From the NCBI GenBank assembly GCA_036522615.1, contig DATDFN010000039.1:1-30828 (forward strand): a DNA stretch of 30,828 bases, in the 5' to 3' direction. Source of the DNA: JAJPJQ01 sp036522615 (lineage in GTDB: Bacteria; Desulfobacterota; Binatia; UBA9968). Shown here piece after piece: positions 7,737 to 14,314 of this stretch. The notes below the pieces were generated by a model, which saw only the letters and a list, made by a program, of their open reading frames with translations, ran no database searches and had not been told where the DNA came from. A program made the translations under genes and the position numbers. How positions within the stretch are numbered: the stretch's first letter is position 1; every line of letters starts with the position of its first letter.

Positions 7737-7775
7737 CTTGACAGTGTAAGGCGTAAAGAGTTGGATTGACACACC

Positions 7776-7781
7776 ATCATA
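7776..7781 (-). promoter_or_regulatory. Possible -10 box for the ketosynthase cluster
   Basis: On the minus strand TATGAT (7781-7776) matches the -10 consensus at 5/6, placing a start near 7769 and a leader of about 33 bases before ATG 7736. The matching -35 is poor, so this is weak evidence. It does favour ATG 7736 over GTG 7772. Confidence 0.25.
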
Positions 7782-7828
7782 ACACGATTAGACGGCCGAC
7801 GAAGAGCTACGTTTACCCATAAACAACA

Positions 7829-8743
7829 ATGAAAATTATCCTCGCCGGGGCTACCGGCTTCATCGGCACCGCCTTGGCAGAGCTCCTCCATCGGGAAGGC
7901 CACGCGCTCACACTGTTGACACGCGTAAAAAAACCATTAACGCTCTCCGGCGCGACGACCATTGTGTGGCAGCCGGGCTCTTCCGGCGATTGGCGGCCCG
8001 CGCTCGACGATGCGATGACCGACGCCGACGGCGTCATCAATCTCGCCGGCGAATCGATCGCCGCCGGCCGCTGGAGCGAAGCGCGGAAAGAAAAGCTCCG
8101 CGCGAGCCGCATCGAGACAACGCGCGCTCTGGTCGATTCCATCGCCAACGCGCTCGGCAGCGTGAAGTTCCTGCTGAACGCCTCGGCCGTCGGGTACTAC
8201 GGCCCGCGCGGCGACGAGATCGTCACGGAAAGGGAGCCGCCGGGAAGCGATTTCCTCGCACGTCTCTGTCGCGACTGGGAGGCCGAGGCGCTCCGCGCCG
8301 AGGGTTCCGGCGCACGCGTGGTTTTGCTGCGCACCGGGATCGTACTCGGCCGCAACGGCGGCGCGCTTACGAAAATGGTCCCGCCGTTCAAATTTTTTCT
8401 CGGCGGCCCGCTGGGCTCGGGCAGACAGTGGATGCCGTGGATCCACCTCGAAGACGAGATCGGGTTGATCGAGTTTCTCATCCGCTCGAACGCGCGCGGC
8501 GCGGTGAACGCGACTGCGCCGGAGCCGGTGAGAATGAAAGAGTTTTGCGCGACGCTCGGCAAAACGCTCCGCCGTCCGAGCTGGGCGCCAGTTCCGGCGT
8601 TCGTGCTGCGCCTCGCCTTCGGCGAGATGGCCGATGTCCTGCTCACCGGCCAGCGCGCCGTGCCGGCGGAGGCCGAGCGGCACGGCTATCGCTTCCGGTA
8701 TGCCGCGCTGCGCGAAGCGCTGGAAAATATCGTCCGCGTGTAA
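7829..8743 (+). CDS. TIGR01777 family epimerase-like protein (YfcH type)
   Basis: A 304-residue extended SDR protein. It opens with the NAD(P)-binding motif AGATGFIG (residues 6-13), has the family-specific NLAGESIAAGRW near 71 and SRIETT near 92, SAVGYYGPRGDE near 115, LRTGIVLGRNGGAL near 159, and a C-terminal WAPVPAFVLRLAFGEMADVLLTGQR segment, all diagnostic for TIGR01777 proteins. Length fits the family (about 300). The biochemical role of this family is not established; members bind NADP and are often called nucleoside-diphosphate-sugar epimerases or cell-division inhibitor SulA homologues by transfer. It is divergent from the ketosynthase cluster and 20 bases upstream of an SDR gene, probably co-transcribed with it. 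Confidence 0.92.
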   Translation: MKIILAGATGFIGTALAELLHREGHALTLLTRVKKPLTLSGATTIVWQPGSSGDWRPALDDAMTDADGVINLAGESIAAGRWSEARKEKLRASRIETTRALVDSIANALGSVKFLLNASAVGYYGPRGDEIVTEREPPGSDFLARLCRDWEAEALRAEGSGARVVLLRTGIVLGRNGGALTKMVPPFKFFLGGPLGSGRQWMPWIHLEDEIGLIEFLIRSNARGAVNATAPEPVRMKEFCATLGKTLRRPSWAPVPAFVLRLAFGEMADVLLTGQRAVPAEAERHGYRFRYAALREALENIVRV

Positions 8744-8763
8744 CGCGCAAAACCGAGGCACGA

Positions 8764-9555
8764 ATGGATTTTAAAAATCGCGTCGCACTCGTGACCGGGG
8801 CTTCGAGCGGCATCGGGCGGCAACTCGCCCTCGACTTCGCCGCCCGCGGCGCCACCGTCGTCGCGTCGAGCCGCTCGCTCGAGCGTCTCGCCGACACCGC
8901 CACGGAACTCCGGCGCCTCGGCGGCCCGTCGGAGGTCGTCGAATGCGACGTGAGCGACCCCGCCGCCGTCAGGCGTATGGTAAGCCGCGCGCTGGCGGAA
9001 TTCGGGCGCGTCGACATCCTCGTCAACAACGCGGGATTCGGCAGCTACGAGCCGCTCGCCGAGACGCCGATCGAGACGATCGAAGCGATGCTGCGCACCA
9101 ACTATCTCGGCACCGTCTATTGCACCAAGGAAGTACTGCCGTCGATGATCGCGCGGCGCTCGGGAACAATTGTCAACATATCCTCGATCTCGGGCATCAT
9201 GGGAACGCCGGAGATAGCGTCCTATTGCGCGACCAAATTCGCCCAGATCGGCTTCTCCGAGAGCCTCTACCACGAGCTCAAGCCGCACGGCGTCCATGTC
9301 GCTGTGGTCTGCCCGGGACCGGTCCGGACCAATTTTCGCCGCGCCTTCGACGAGCGCGCACCCGAACCGCCGGAATTCATGGTGCTGGATAGCGCCGACG
9401 TCTCGCGCGCCGTGATACGGGCGATCGAAAAGAAAAAATTCCGCACGGTGCTGCCGCGCTCGCTGGCGTTGACCTGTTATCTGAAGGGCGTCTTCCCCGG
9501 TCCCATGCGCTTTCTCACCTATCATGCCATGCGGGCGGTGAGCCGGCGCCGTTAA
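8764..9555 (+). CDS. Short-chain dehydrogenase/reductase (SDR)
   Basis: A 263-residue classical SDR. It has the cofactor motif TGASSGIG near residues 11-18, NNAG near 86, the catalytic Ser in NISSIS near 139, and YCATK (Tyr and Lys) near 154. The segment CPGPVRTNF near 184 is typical of the family. An Arg after the glycine motif (SSRSLERL) suggests NADPH preference, which is inference. The C-terminal tail is basic and contains a hydrophobic stretch (LTCYLKGVFPGPMRF), as in SDRs acting on lipids or membrane-associated substrates. ATG 8764 lies 20 bases after the TIGR01777 gene. A much longer in-frame extension upstream is antisense-like arginine-rich shadow. It could reduce the keto product of the nearby ketosynthase, but nothing proves a link. 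Confidence 0.92.
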   Translation: MDFKNRVALVTGASSGIGRQLALDFAARGATVVASSRSLERLADTATELRRLGGPSEVVECDVSDPAAVRRMVSRALAEFGRVDILVNNAGFGSYEPLAETPIETIEAMLRTNYLGTVYCTKEVLPSMIARRSGTIVNISSISGIMGTPEIASYCATKFAQIGFSESLYHELKPHGVHVAVVCPGPVRTNFRRAFDERAPEPPEFMVLDSADVSRAVIRAIEKKKFRTVLPRSLALTCYLKGVFPGPMRFLTYHAMRAVSRRR

Positions 9556-9586
9556 GAGCCGTTAAAAGTCGAATTCGCGACATCTC

Positions 9587-9615
9587 TTGACAATTTGGCT
9601 CAATTTTACTAAATA
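9587..9615 (+). promoter_or_regulatory. Putative promoter of the small secreted peptide gene
   Basis: A perfect TTGACA (9587-9592) is followed after 17 bases by TAAATA (9610-9615), with an AT-rich surround unusual for this genome. Transcription would start near 9622, giving a leader of about 104 bases before ATG 9726. Confidence 0.45.
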
Positions 9616-9621
9616 TCGCGC

Positions 9622-9725
9622 CATAAAATCTGCCCTGCCTTGGGCCGGCTATCCCCGGTCGGCGGACTACGAGAGTCGGGGCAAATCCACTGCGGGACGG
9701 CGGGGTGTGGGAAAGGAGGGATAAT
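9622..9725 (+). promoter_or_regulatory. GC-rich, potentially structured 5' leader
   Basis: This untranslated stretch lies between the putative start site and the small peptide gene. Visible pairings include GCCGG (near 9644) with CCGGT (near 9655), and GACT with AGTC around a 5-base loop (about 9665-9677). CCCTGCCTT at 9633-9641 is complementary, with one bulged base, to the Shine-Dalgarno AAAGGAGGG at 9712-9720, so the ribosome-binding site could be hidden by folding. It does not match a riboswitch class I can confirm. Confidence 0.35.
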
Positions 9726-9935
9726 ATGAAAAGCCGTGTATTTCTGTGGCTCGTGGCGGCCATGATTGGATCCGCCTTGGCCTTTTCTCCTGTGATCTCT
9801 GCTCCGGCGTTTGCCCAAGAGAAGAAGGAAGAGAAGAAGGAAGAGAAGAAGGGCGACGAGAAGAAAAAGAGCGAGGGCAAGAAGGGCGACGAGAAGAAGT
9901 CCGACAGCAAGAAGGGCGACGAAAAGAAGATGTAG
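9726..9935 (+). CDS. Small secreted Lys/Glu-rich repeat protein (69 aa)
   Basis: ATG 9726 has an excellent Shine-Dalgarno, AAAGGAGG at 9712-9719, six bases away. Residues 1-30 form a signal peptide (MKSRVFLW, hydrophobic core, APAFA before Q). The predicted mature peptide is only 39 residues and consists of Q, E, K, D, G, S and a final M: 17 Lys, 9 Glu and 4 Asp, net about +4. It is built from EEKK units and three KKGDEKK units. There is no cysteine, aromatic residue or folded domain, so it is probably disordered in the periplasm or exported. It is monocistronic between its own promoter and a strong terminator, which suggests high expression. I recognise no characterised family; function unknown. 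Ion or polyanion binding would be a guess. Confidence 0.75.
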   Translation: MKSRVFLWLVAAMIGSALAFSPVISAPAFAQEKKEEKKEEKKGDEKKKSEGKKGDEKKSDSKKGDEKKM

Positions 9936-9962
9936 TTGCTCGCTCTCAACGCTTGGCAATCC

Positions 9963-9995
9963 AGCCGGGCGGGGTCTTCCCCGCCCGGCTTTTTT
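9963..9995 (+). terminator. Strong intrinsic terminator
   Basis: A perfect 12-bp GC-rich stem (9963-9974 with 9979-9990) around a TCTT loop is followed by six T on the plus strand (9990-9995). It lies 27 bases after the small secreted peptide gene and ends its transcript, isolating it from the downstream VTT gene. Confidence 0.93.
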
Positions 9996-10067
9996 GTGCC
10001 CGACCCTTGTCTCGCTTTTAGCATCCGACTGGCGTATAGACGACGGAACCGCTCGTGCGGGCGGCGC

Positions 10068-10096
10068 TCGTCACGGGCGTGGATTACTGCTAAAAT
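10068..10096 (+). promoter_or_regulatory. Putative promoter of the VTT-domain gene
   Basis: TCGTCA (10068-10073, 4/6 to the -35 consensus) is followed after 17 bases by TAAAAT (10091-10096, 5/6). The start would fall near 10103, leaving a leader of about six bases before ATG 10109. Confidence 0.4.
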
Positions 10097-10108
10097 TCTA
10101 GTTAGGCC

Positions 10109-10855
10109 ATGAGATCGAAGCGACACCGGCTGCTCATACGCGGTGCGATTCTCGTCGCGCTCATAGCGCTCATTTTCCTCATGAGCAGGTATGGGCCGCA
10201 GCCCTTCAACGTTTTCGCGCCGTCGTGGGAAGAGGTCGAAGACCTGCAGGCGCAGCAGGCGCAAAGGGAGCGCGTCACCGAGTTTCTCACTTCTTTTGGT
10301 CCCTACTCGTCCGGCGTCTTCGTTCTGTTGCAGGCCCTGCAGGTCGTGGTCTCGCCCATTCCCGGCGAGATCACGGGCATTGTCGGTGGCTTCGTCTACG
10401 GTAAAGTCTACGGCTTCATCCTGTCGAACATCGGCCTCGCCCTGGGCTCCTGGATAGCCTTCGAGCTCGCGAGCATTCTCGGGCGACCGTTCGTCGAGCG
10501 CCTGCTTAAAAAAGATGTGGTCGATAAATTCGACTTTCTCACCGGCAGTAACGCCGGCGTGACGATCACGTTTTTGATGTTCCTCGTGCCAGGATTTCCC
10601 AAGGATATGCTCTGCTATCTACTCGGCTTGAGCCGCATGCGGCTGCGCACCTTTCTGATCATTTCGATTATCGGACGCGCGCCGGGAACCTATCTGCTCA
10701 CTGTCCAGGGGGCCAGCGTCCGGGACCAGCAGTACGGCACGACGGTCGTCCTCACCATCGTTTCCGCGGCTCTATTGTTCGCTGCTTACCTATACCGCGC
10801 CAAACTGTTCCATTGGATCAAGAGCATGCATGGTGAAACCGAGCGTTCGGGATAA
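10109..10855 (+). CDS. TVP38/TMEM64 (VTT/DedA-like) membrane protein
   Basis: A 248-residue inner-membrane protein. A basic N-terminus (MRSKRHRLLIR) leads into a first transmembrane segment at about residues 10-26. A periplasmic or cytoplasmic amphipathic stretch (to about 60) is followed by the VTT (SNARE-associated, PF09335) domain: VVSPIPGEITGIVGGFVYG near 79-97, LALGSWIAFELASILGR near 110-126, and FLMFLVPGFPKDMLCYLLGLS near 153-173, with the conserved Gly/Pro/Arg pattern IIGRAPGTY near 186. A last transmembrane helix lies at about 212-230. DedA-superfamily members include lipid flippases and proteins tied to proton-motive-force homeostasis; the substrate here is unknown. It follows a terminator and appears monocistronic. 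Confidence 0.9.
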   Translation: MRSKRHRLLIRGAILVALIALIFLMSRYGPQPFNVFAPSWEEVEDLQAQQAQRERVTEFLTSFGPYSSGVFVLLQALQVVVSPIPGEITGIVGGFVYGKVYGFILSNIGLALGSWIAFELASILGRPFVERLLKKDVVDKFDFLTGSNAGVTITFLMFLVPGFPKDMLCYLLGLSRMRLRTFLIISIIGRAPGTYLLTVQGASVRDQQYGTTVVLTIVSAALLFAAYLYRAKLFHWIKSMHGETERSG

Positions 10856-10915
10856 CATTCCTCTCACGGTGCGCGCTCCACTCCGGTTTCCTTCATCATT
10901 TTCACCACCTAAAGT

Positions 10916-10944
10916 TTGCTGGAATTGGCGGCTTCGTGTATAAT
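10916..10944 (+). promoter_or_regulatory. Putative promoter with perfect -10, almost at the start codon
   Basis: TTGCTG (10916-10921) is followed after 17 bases by a perfect TATAAT (10939-10944). The expected start, about 10951, is only some three bases before ATG 10954, so the transcript would be leaderless or nearly so. Confidence 0.5.
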
Positions 10945-10953
10945 TGGGGGGCT

Positions 10954-11742
10954 ATGAACTTTCGTCTGCGGATTATGTTGATAGCCGTGGTTTTGGTCCT
11001 TTTCCCGGCGCTAGCGTTCGCCCAGTACACGGTAGTGCTGAAGAACGGACGGCGCATCACCACGCAGTCGTACCGCGAAGAAGGCAACACGATTAAAATC
11101 TACGGCCTCGGCGGCGAGGTCGCGCTGCCGCGCGACCAGGTACAATCGATTCTGCGCGGCGAAGAGGGTCAGGCGCGCGGTCTCGACCTCCGCGACCGGC
11201 CGTCCGGCGACGATTCTCCCTCGAGCGCCGACACTCCGGTAGCGCCCGCGACGGGCAGGTCCGCGACCGAAGGGTCGCCGCCGCCGGAAGACGAGAAGGC
11301 GAAAGAGGAAAATGCGTACCGCAAGAAGGTTCAGGACCTTACAGAGGAGCTGAAGGCAGCACAGAGCAACTATTTCACAGCAAGCCGGGGCACCGACTCT
11401 CCCGATCCTTCGGTGATCACAACCGATGACTCCATCCGTCGGCGCACCGACGATTTGAACGCGCGGCTTCGTGACACGCAGCAGAATCCGGGCGGCGGCG
11501 ACGGCGGCCCCGTGCGTCTCGAAAGCCCTTCGCCTTTCGTGGGCCAGCCTCCCGCGATCACAGAAATCCCGCCCGGAAACGTACCGCCGAGCGTGAATCC
11601 ACCGCCGCCGGGCTACACGTCGAGCGAGCAGCAGCTTAGCGATCTCAGAAACCGCATGACCGAGCTTACGAAGCAGCGCGAGCAACTGATCGAGGAGATG
11701 AAGCAGAAGAACCTGGACAGCGCCAATCTCTTCCTGCAATAG
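10954..11742 (+). CDS. Exported low-complexity protein with C-terminal coiled coil, unknown function
   Basis: A 262-residue protein not assigned to a named family. ATG 10954 (MNFRLRIML) begins a signal peptide ending PALAFAQ. Residues 25-75 (YTVVLKNGRRITTQSYREEGNTIK, then LGGEVALPRDQVQSI) form a small beta-rich module like those in many exported hypothetical proteins, where a strand-turn pattern ends in a 'vprdqVqsI' tail. The middle is low-complexity, rich in Pro, Gly, Ser and Asp. Two stretches look helical and charged: EDEKAKEENAYRKKVQDL near 115-132 and the C-terminal SSEQQLSDLRNRMTELTKQ near 230-248, a likely coiled coil. The frame upstream to GTG 10936 overlaps the -10 box and is unlikely. 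It is convergent with aroQ, three bases away. The coiled coil may mediate oligomerisation; function unknown. Confidence 0.75.
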   Translation: MNFRLRIMLIAVVLVLFPALAFAQYTVVLKNGRRITTQSYREEGNTIKIYGLGGEVALPRDQVQSILRGEEGQARGLDLRDRPSGDDSPSSADTPVAPATGRSATEGSPPPEDEKAKEENAYRKKVQDLTEELKAAQSNYFTASRGTDSPDPSVITTDDSIRRRTDDLNARLRDTQQNPGGGDGGPVRLESPSPFVGQPPAITEIPPGNVPPSVNPPPPGYTSSEQQLSDLRNRMTELTKQREQLIEEMKQKNLDSANLFLQ

Positions 11743-11745
11743 CTT

Positions 11746-12186
11746 CTATAACGCCGCCACCGCGGCCCTCAGACCCAGCAGATAACTATCGACGCCGAAT
11801 CCCGTAATCTGCCCGACCACCGCCTCGGCGATGATCGAGCGCTTCCGGAACTCTTCGCGCTTGTAAATATTCGAAATGTGCACCTCGACCGCCGGAATGC
11901 CGGCGGCGGTCAGTGCGTCGCGCATGGCGATGCTCGAATGCGTATACGCGCCCGCATTCAGGATCAGCGCGCCGAACTGTTTGGGCGCGTCCTGGATCCA
12001 GCCGACCAGCTCGCCCTCGATATTCGACTGCCGCGCCTCGACTTCGACGCCGAGCTCGGCGGCGAGCGCCGCGATCTTGCGATTGATCTGATCGAGCGTC
12101 AGGCGCCCGTAAATCTTCGGCTCGCGCCGGCCGAGCATATTGAGGTTGGGTCCGTGCAGTACGAGAATTTTTCTTTTTTTCGCCAT
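11746..12186 (-). CDS. aroQ: 3-dehydroquinate dehydratase, type II
   Basis: A 146-residue type II dehydroquinase, which converts 3-dehydroquinate to 3-dehydroshikimate (third step of the shikimate pathway). Landmarks: LHGPNLNMLGRREPKIYG near residues 8-25, with the flexible-loop Arg and catalytic Tyr; RQSNIEGELVGWIQ near 52-65; LNAGAYTHSSIAMRDAL near 76-92, with Asn and His contacts; VEVHISNIYKREEFR near 99-113, with the catalytic His. All expected residues are present and length is typical for this dodecameric enzyme. ATG 12186 shares a TGATG overlap with the stop of the upstream TPR gene, indicating coupling. It is the last gene of the long minus-strand pil-aro run. Confidence 0.97.
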   Translation of the reverse strand: MAKKRKILVLHGPNLNMLGRREPKIYGRLTLDQINRKIAALAAELGVEVEARQSNIEGELVGWIQDAPKQFGALILNAGAYTHSSIAMRDALTAAGIPAVEVHISNIYKREEFRKRSIIAEAVVGQITGFGVDSYLLGLRAAVAAL

Positions 12187-12701
12187 CACGATCCTTTCGC
12201 ATGCTGATCGAGCCAGCGCGCGGCGATCTCGAGCTCGTGCCGGACGCGCTCTGCGTCCGCGTCGCGCGAGCCCTCGCGCTCGACGATCTCCATGATACGA
12301 ACGATCTCATCGCGCAGCCCCGGCCGATTCGCCGATGCTTCGAAAAGCTGTCTGTAAACCTCGAGCGCCTCCAGATAATACCCTTGCTGCGCCAGTAGGC
12401 GCGCCATGCTCTCGGTCGCGAACGGCGCCGGCCGGTGCGCCGCCTGATCGAGGCGGACGAGCGCCGCAATAAGCTCCGCCGCTTCGCCGTCGACCATTGG
12501 ATCGAGCGCCCGCGCGACGTCGAGCGCGCGCCCGAGGGTGCCGTTCTGATAAAAGAGCCGGCTCTTCAGCAGCAGAGCGCGCCGGTGCTCCGGCGCGACC
12601 GCGAGCACCCGTTCGACGGCTTCCAGCGCGTCGCTCAGCCGGCCGCGGCGACGAAGCGCGTCGGCGTCATCGAGGAGGCCGGAAGCTTCCCCACGCGACA
12701 T
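12186..12701 (-). CDS. Tetratricopeptide-repeat-like protein
   Basis: A 171-residue, all-helical protein. Residues 5-45 (LLDDADALRRRGRLSDALEAVERVLAVAPEHRRALLL) make a clear TPR: small/aromatic spacing with AL..A...LA..P. A second, weaker unit spans about 45-80, and a third (MARLLAQQGYYLEALEVYRQLFE) about 98-122. The C-terminus is a charged helix (DEIVRIMEIVEREGSRDAD). No signal peptide, so it is cytoplasmic. TPR proteins scaffold protein complexes. Its place between aroB (2-base gap) and aroQ (TGATG overlap) is conserved-looking operon packing, but nothing shows a catalytic role. It may be an accessory to the pilus machine or to regulation; unknown. Confidence 0.8.
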   Translation of the reverse strand: MSRGEASGLLDDADALRRRGRLSDALEAVERVLAVAPEHRRALLLKSRLFYQNGTLGRALDVARALDPMVDGEAAELIAALVRLDQAAHRPAPFATESMARLLAQQGYYLEALEVYRQLFEASANRPGLRDEIVRIMEIVEREGSRDADAERVRHELEIAARWLDQHAKGS

Positions 12702-12703
12702 GT

Positions 12704-13798
12704 TTATTGCCCCGCCTCGAGCCGCGCGACAATCTCGCCGGGCGAAAGTTTATGAAAGCGCGTCGCACCGATGCCTTCACAGAGAATAAATTTGACTTTC
12801 CCGCCCGACGATTTTTTATCGACTTCCATATGTTTGACGAGCTCCGGCAGGCTCACGTCCCCCGGAATGTCCGCCGGTAGCCCGGCGTGTACGATGAGCC
12901 GCCGGATGCGCTCGAAGCTGTCGCGGTCGCAGGCGCCTTCGGCGACCGAGATCGCCGCGGCCTGGACCATGCCGATCGCGACGGCCTCGCCGTGGAGAAA
13001 TTTTTCATAGCCTGTGAGCGCTTCGAGCGCGTGGCCGACCGTATGGCCGAAGTTCAGCACCGCACGGAGATCGCTTTCGCGCTCGTCCTTCGCGACAACG
13101 TCAGCCTTGATCGCGCACGACGCGGCGACGATCTCGGTCAGCATCGCGCTCTCAAGCCGCAGAATGTTGTCGAGCTTGTCTTCGAGCCGGCGGAAAAGCG
13201 CGGGGTCGGCGATGACGCCGTACTTAATCACTTCGGCCAAGCCGGCGACGATTTCCCGCTTCGGCAGCGTGCGCAGCACGCCGACATCGATCCAGACCAG
13301 GCGCGGCTGATAAAAGGCACCGATGAGATTTTTTCCTTCTTTGTGATTGACGCCCGTTTTCCCGCCGACGCTCGAATCGACTTGTGCGAGCAGCGTCGTC
13401 GGCACCTGCACGTACGGGACGCCGCGGAGGTAGCTCGCGGCGGCGAAGCCGGTCACGTCGCCGACCACGCCCCCGCCCAGCGCTACGAGCGACGAGCCGC
13501 GCTCGAACCGGGCGGCGACGAGCCGGTCGTAGATCGCCGCGACGGCGTCGAGATTCTTGTGTTCCTCGCCGGCCGGCAGGAGAATGACGTCGGTCTCGAA
13601 GCCGGCCTGCCGGAGCGACTCCTCCACCGGCTTTAAATACAAATCGGCGACGGCCCGGTCGGTGACGATGGCGGCTTTTCTGCCGAGTCCGGCGCGGCGC
13701 ATCGCCGCGCCAAGTTCCGGCAGATTTTTCTCGCCGACCGAGATGGCATACGAGCGTTCGCCGAGGTCAACGTTGATCGTGCGTATGGACGAAGTCAT
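12704..13798 (-). CDS. aroB: 3-dehydroquinate synthase
   Basis: A 364-residue enzyme that cyclises DAHP to 3-dehydroquinate, using NAD and a divalent metal. Motifs: the NAD-binding ALGGGVVGDVTGFAAA near residues 99-114, VPTTLLAQVDSSVGGKTGVNH near 126-146, AGLAEVIKYG near 182-191 (metal-binding Glu), and LNFGHTVGHALE near 246-257 (metal-binding His), with a second metal His in HGEAVAIGM near 266. Length is typical. I chose ATG 13798, which overlaps the aroK stop as ATGA; the frame continues upstream through aroK in another register, but that translation is arginine-rich shadow. It follows aroC and aroK, giving a shikimate sub-operon. Confidence 0.97.
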   Translation of the reverse strand: MTSSIRTINVDLGERSYAISVGEKNLPELGAAMRRAGLGRKAAIVTDRAVADLYLKPVEESLRQAGFETDVILLPAGEEHKNLDAVAAIYDRLVAARFERGSSLVALGGGVVGDVTGFAAASYLRGVPYVQVPTTLLAQVDSSVGGKTGVNHKEGKNLIGAFYQPRLVWIDVGVLRTLPKREIVAGLAEVIKYGVIADPALFRRLEDKLDNILRLESAMLTEIVAASCAIKADVVAKDERESDLRAVLNFGHTVGHALEALTGYEKFLHGEAVAIGMVQAAAISVAEGACDRDSFERIRRLIVHAGLPADIPGDVSLPELVKHMEVDKKSSGGKVKFILCEGIGATRFHKLSPGEIVARLEAGQ

Positions 13799-14307
13799 TG
13801 GAGCACGCGAAGCACTTGTTCCACAACCTGGTCGATGGAAAGATTTTCGGTATCGATCGTTGCGTGTGCCTGCGCGTAGACGGGCGCACGCCGGCTCATG
13901 AGCTCGCGCACTCGCGGTTCGCGGTCCGCGACGTCGAGCAGCGGCCGCTTGCCGCCGCGCACGCGGCCGAGAATCGTCTCGGGCTTCGCCGTCAAGCAGA
14001 CGAGCAGGGCTTTTTCTTTCAACAACGCGAGGTTCTCCTCGTCCATCACCGCGCCGCCGCCAGTGGCGATCACCTGGCGCTCGTTCGCGAGGATCTCCCG
14101 GAGCTTTTGTTTTTCGAGAACGCGAAAACGCGCCTCGCCGTCGCGGTGAAAAATCTCTTGGACTTTGCGGCCTTCGTCGCGCTCGATCGCGCGGTCGATG
14201 TCGACGAAGCGCCATCCGAGGCGGCGCGCGAGCTTTCGGCCCACGTGCGTCTTGCCGACCGCCATGAAGCCGGTGAGCGCAATGTTTTTTGAGGCGCTCG
14301 CGGGCAC
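13795..14307 (-). CDS. aroK: Shikimate kinase
   Basis: A 170-residue P-loop kinase phosphorylating shikimate at the 3-OH with ATP. The Walker A loop is GFMAVGKTHVG (residues about 11-21); the DID motif is in FVDIDRAIE near 34; the shikimate-binding FRVLEKQKL near 58 contains the conserved Arg and Glu; GGGAVM near 79 is the glycine motif; the lid region GGKRPLLD near 117 holds the expected Arg. I chose GTG 14307 because it gives the family's length; the longer frame to 14439 runs antiparallel-like through aroC codons and is low-quality sequence. The start is 7 bases after the aroC stop (14315). The stop overlaps aroB as ATGA. Confidence 0.93.
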   Translation of the reverse strand: MPASASKNIALTGFMAVGKTHVGRKLARRLGWRFVDIDRAIERDEGRKVQEIFHRDGEARFRVLEKQKLREILANERQVIATGGGAVMDEENLALLKEKALLVCLTAKPETILGRVRGGKRPLLDVADREPRVRELMSRRAPVYAQAHATIDTENLSIDQVVEQVLRVLQ

Positions 14308-14314
14308 AAACGGC

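Noticed and set aside
5913..7769. 618-codon plus-strand ORF opposite the ketosynthase and methyltransferase
   Set aside because: High-GC antisense shadow: rich in Arg, Ala, Asp and His with no domain, while the minus strand has complete, motif-bearing enzymes.
7966..8763. Long plus-strand frame that runs into the SDR gene
   Set aside because: The first part overlaps the TIGR01777 gene in another frame and is Arg-rich; the SDR begins at ATG 8764 with its TGASSGIG motif close to the start.
9668..9720. GGGGCAAAT and GGGACG segments resembling a cyclic-di-GMP (GEMM) riboswitch core
   Set aside because: The second half of the GEMM core (GACGCAAAGCC and the receptor loop) is absent, so no class can be claimed.
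13799..14215. Upstream in-frame extension of aroB
   Set aside because: It runs through aroK in another register with Arg/Pro-rich nonsense; ATG 13798 gives the usual family length and an ATGA overlap.
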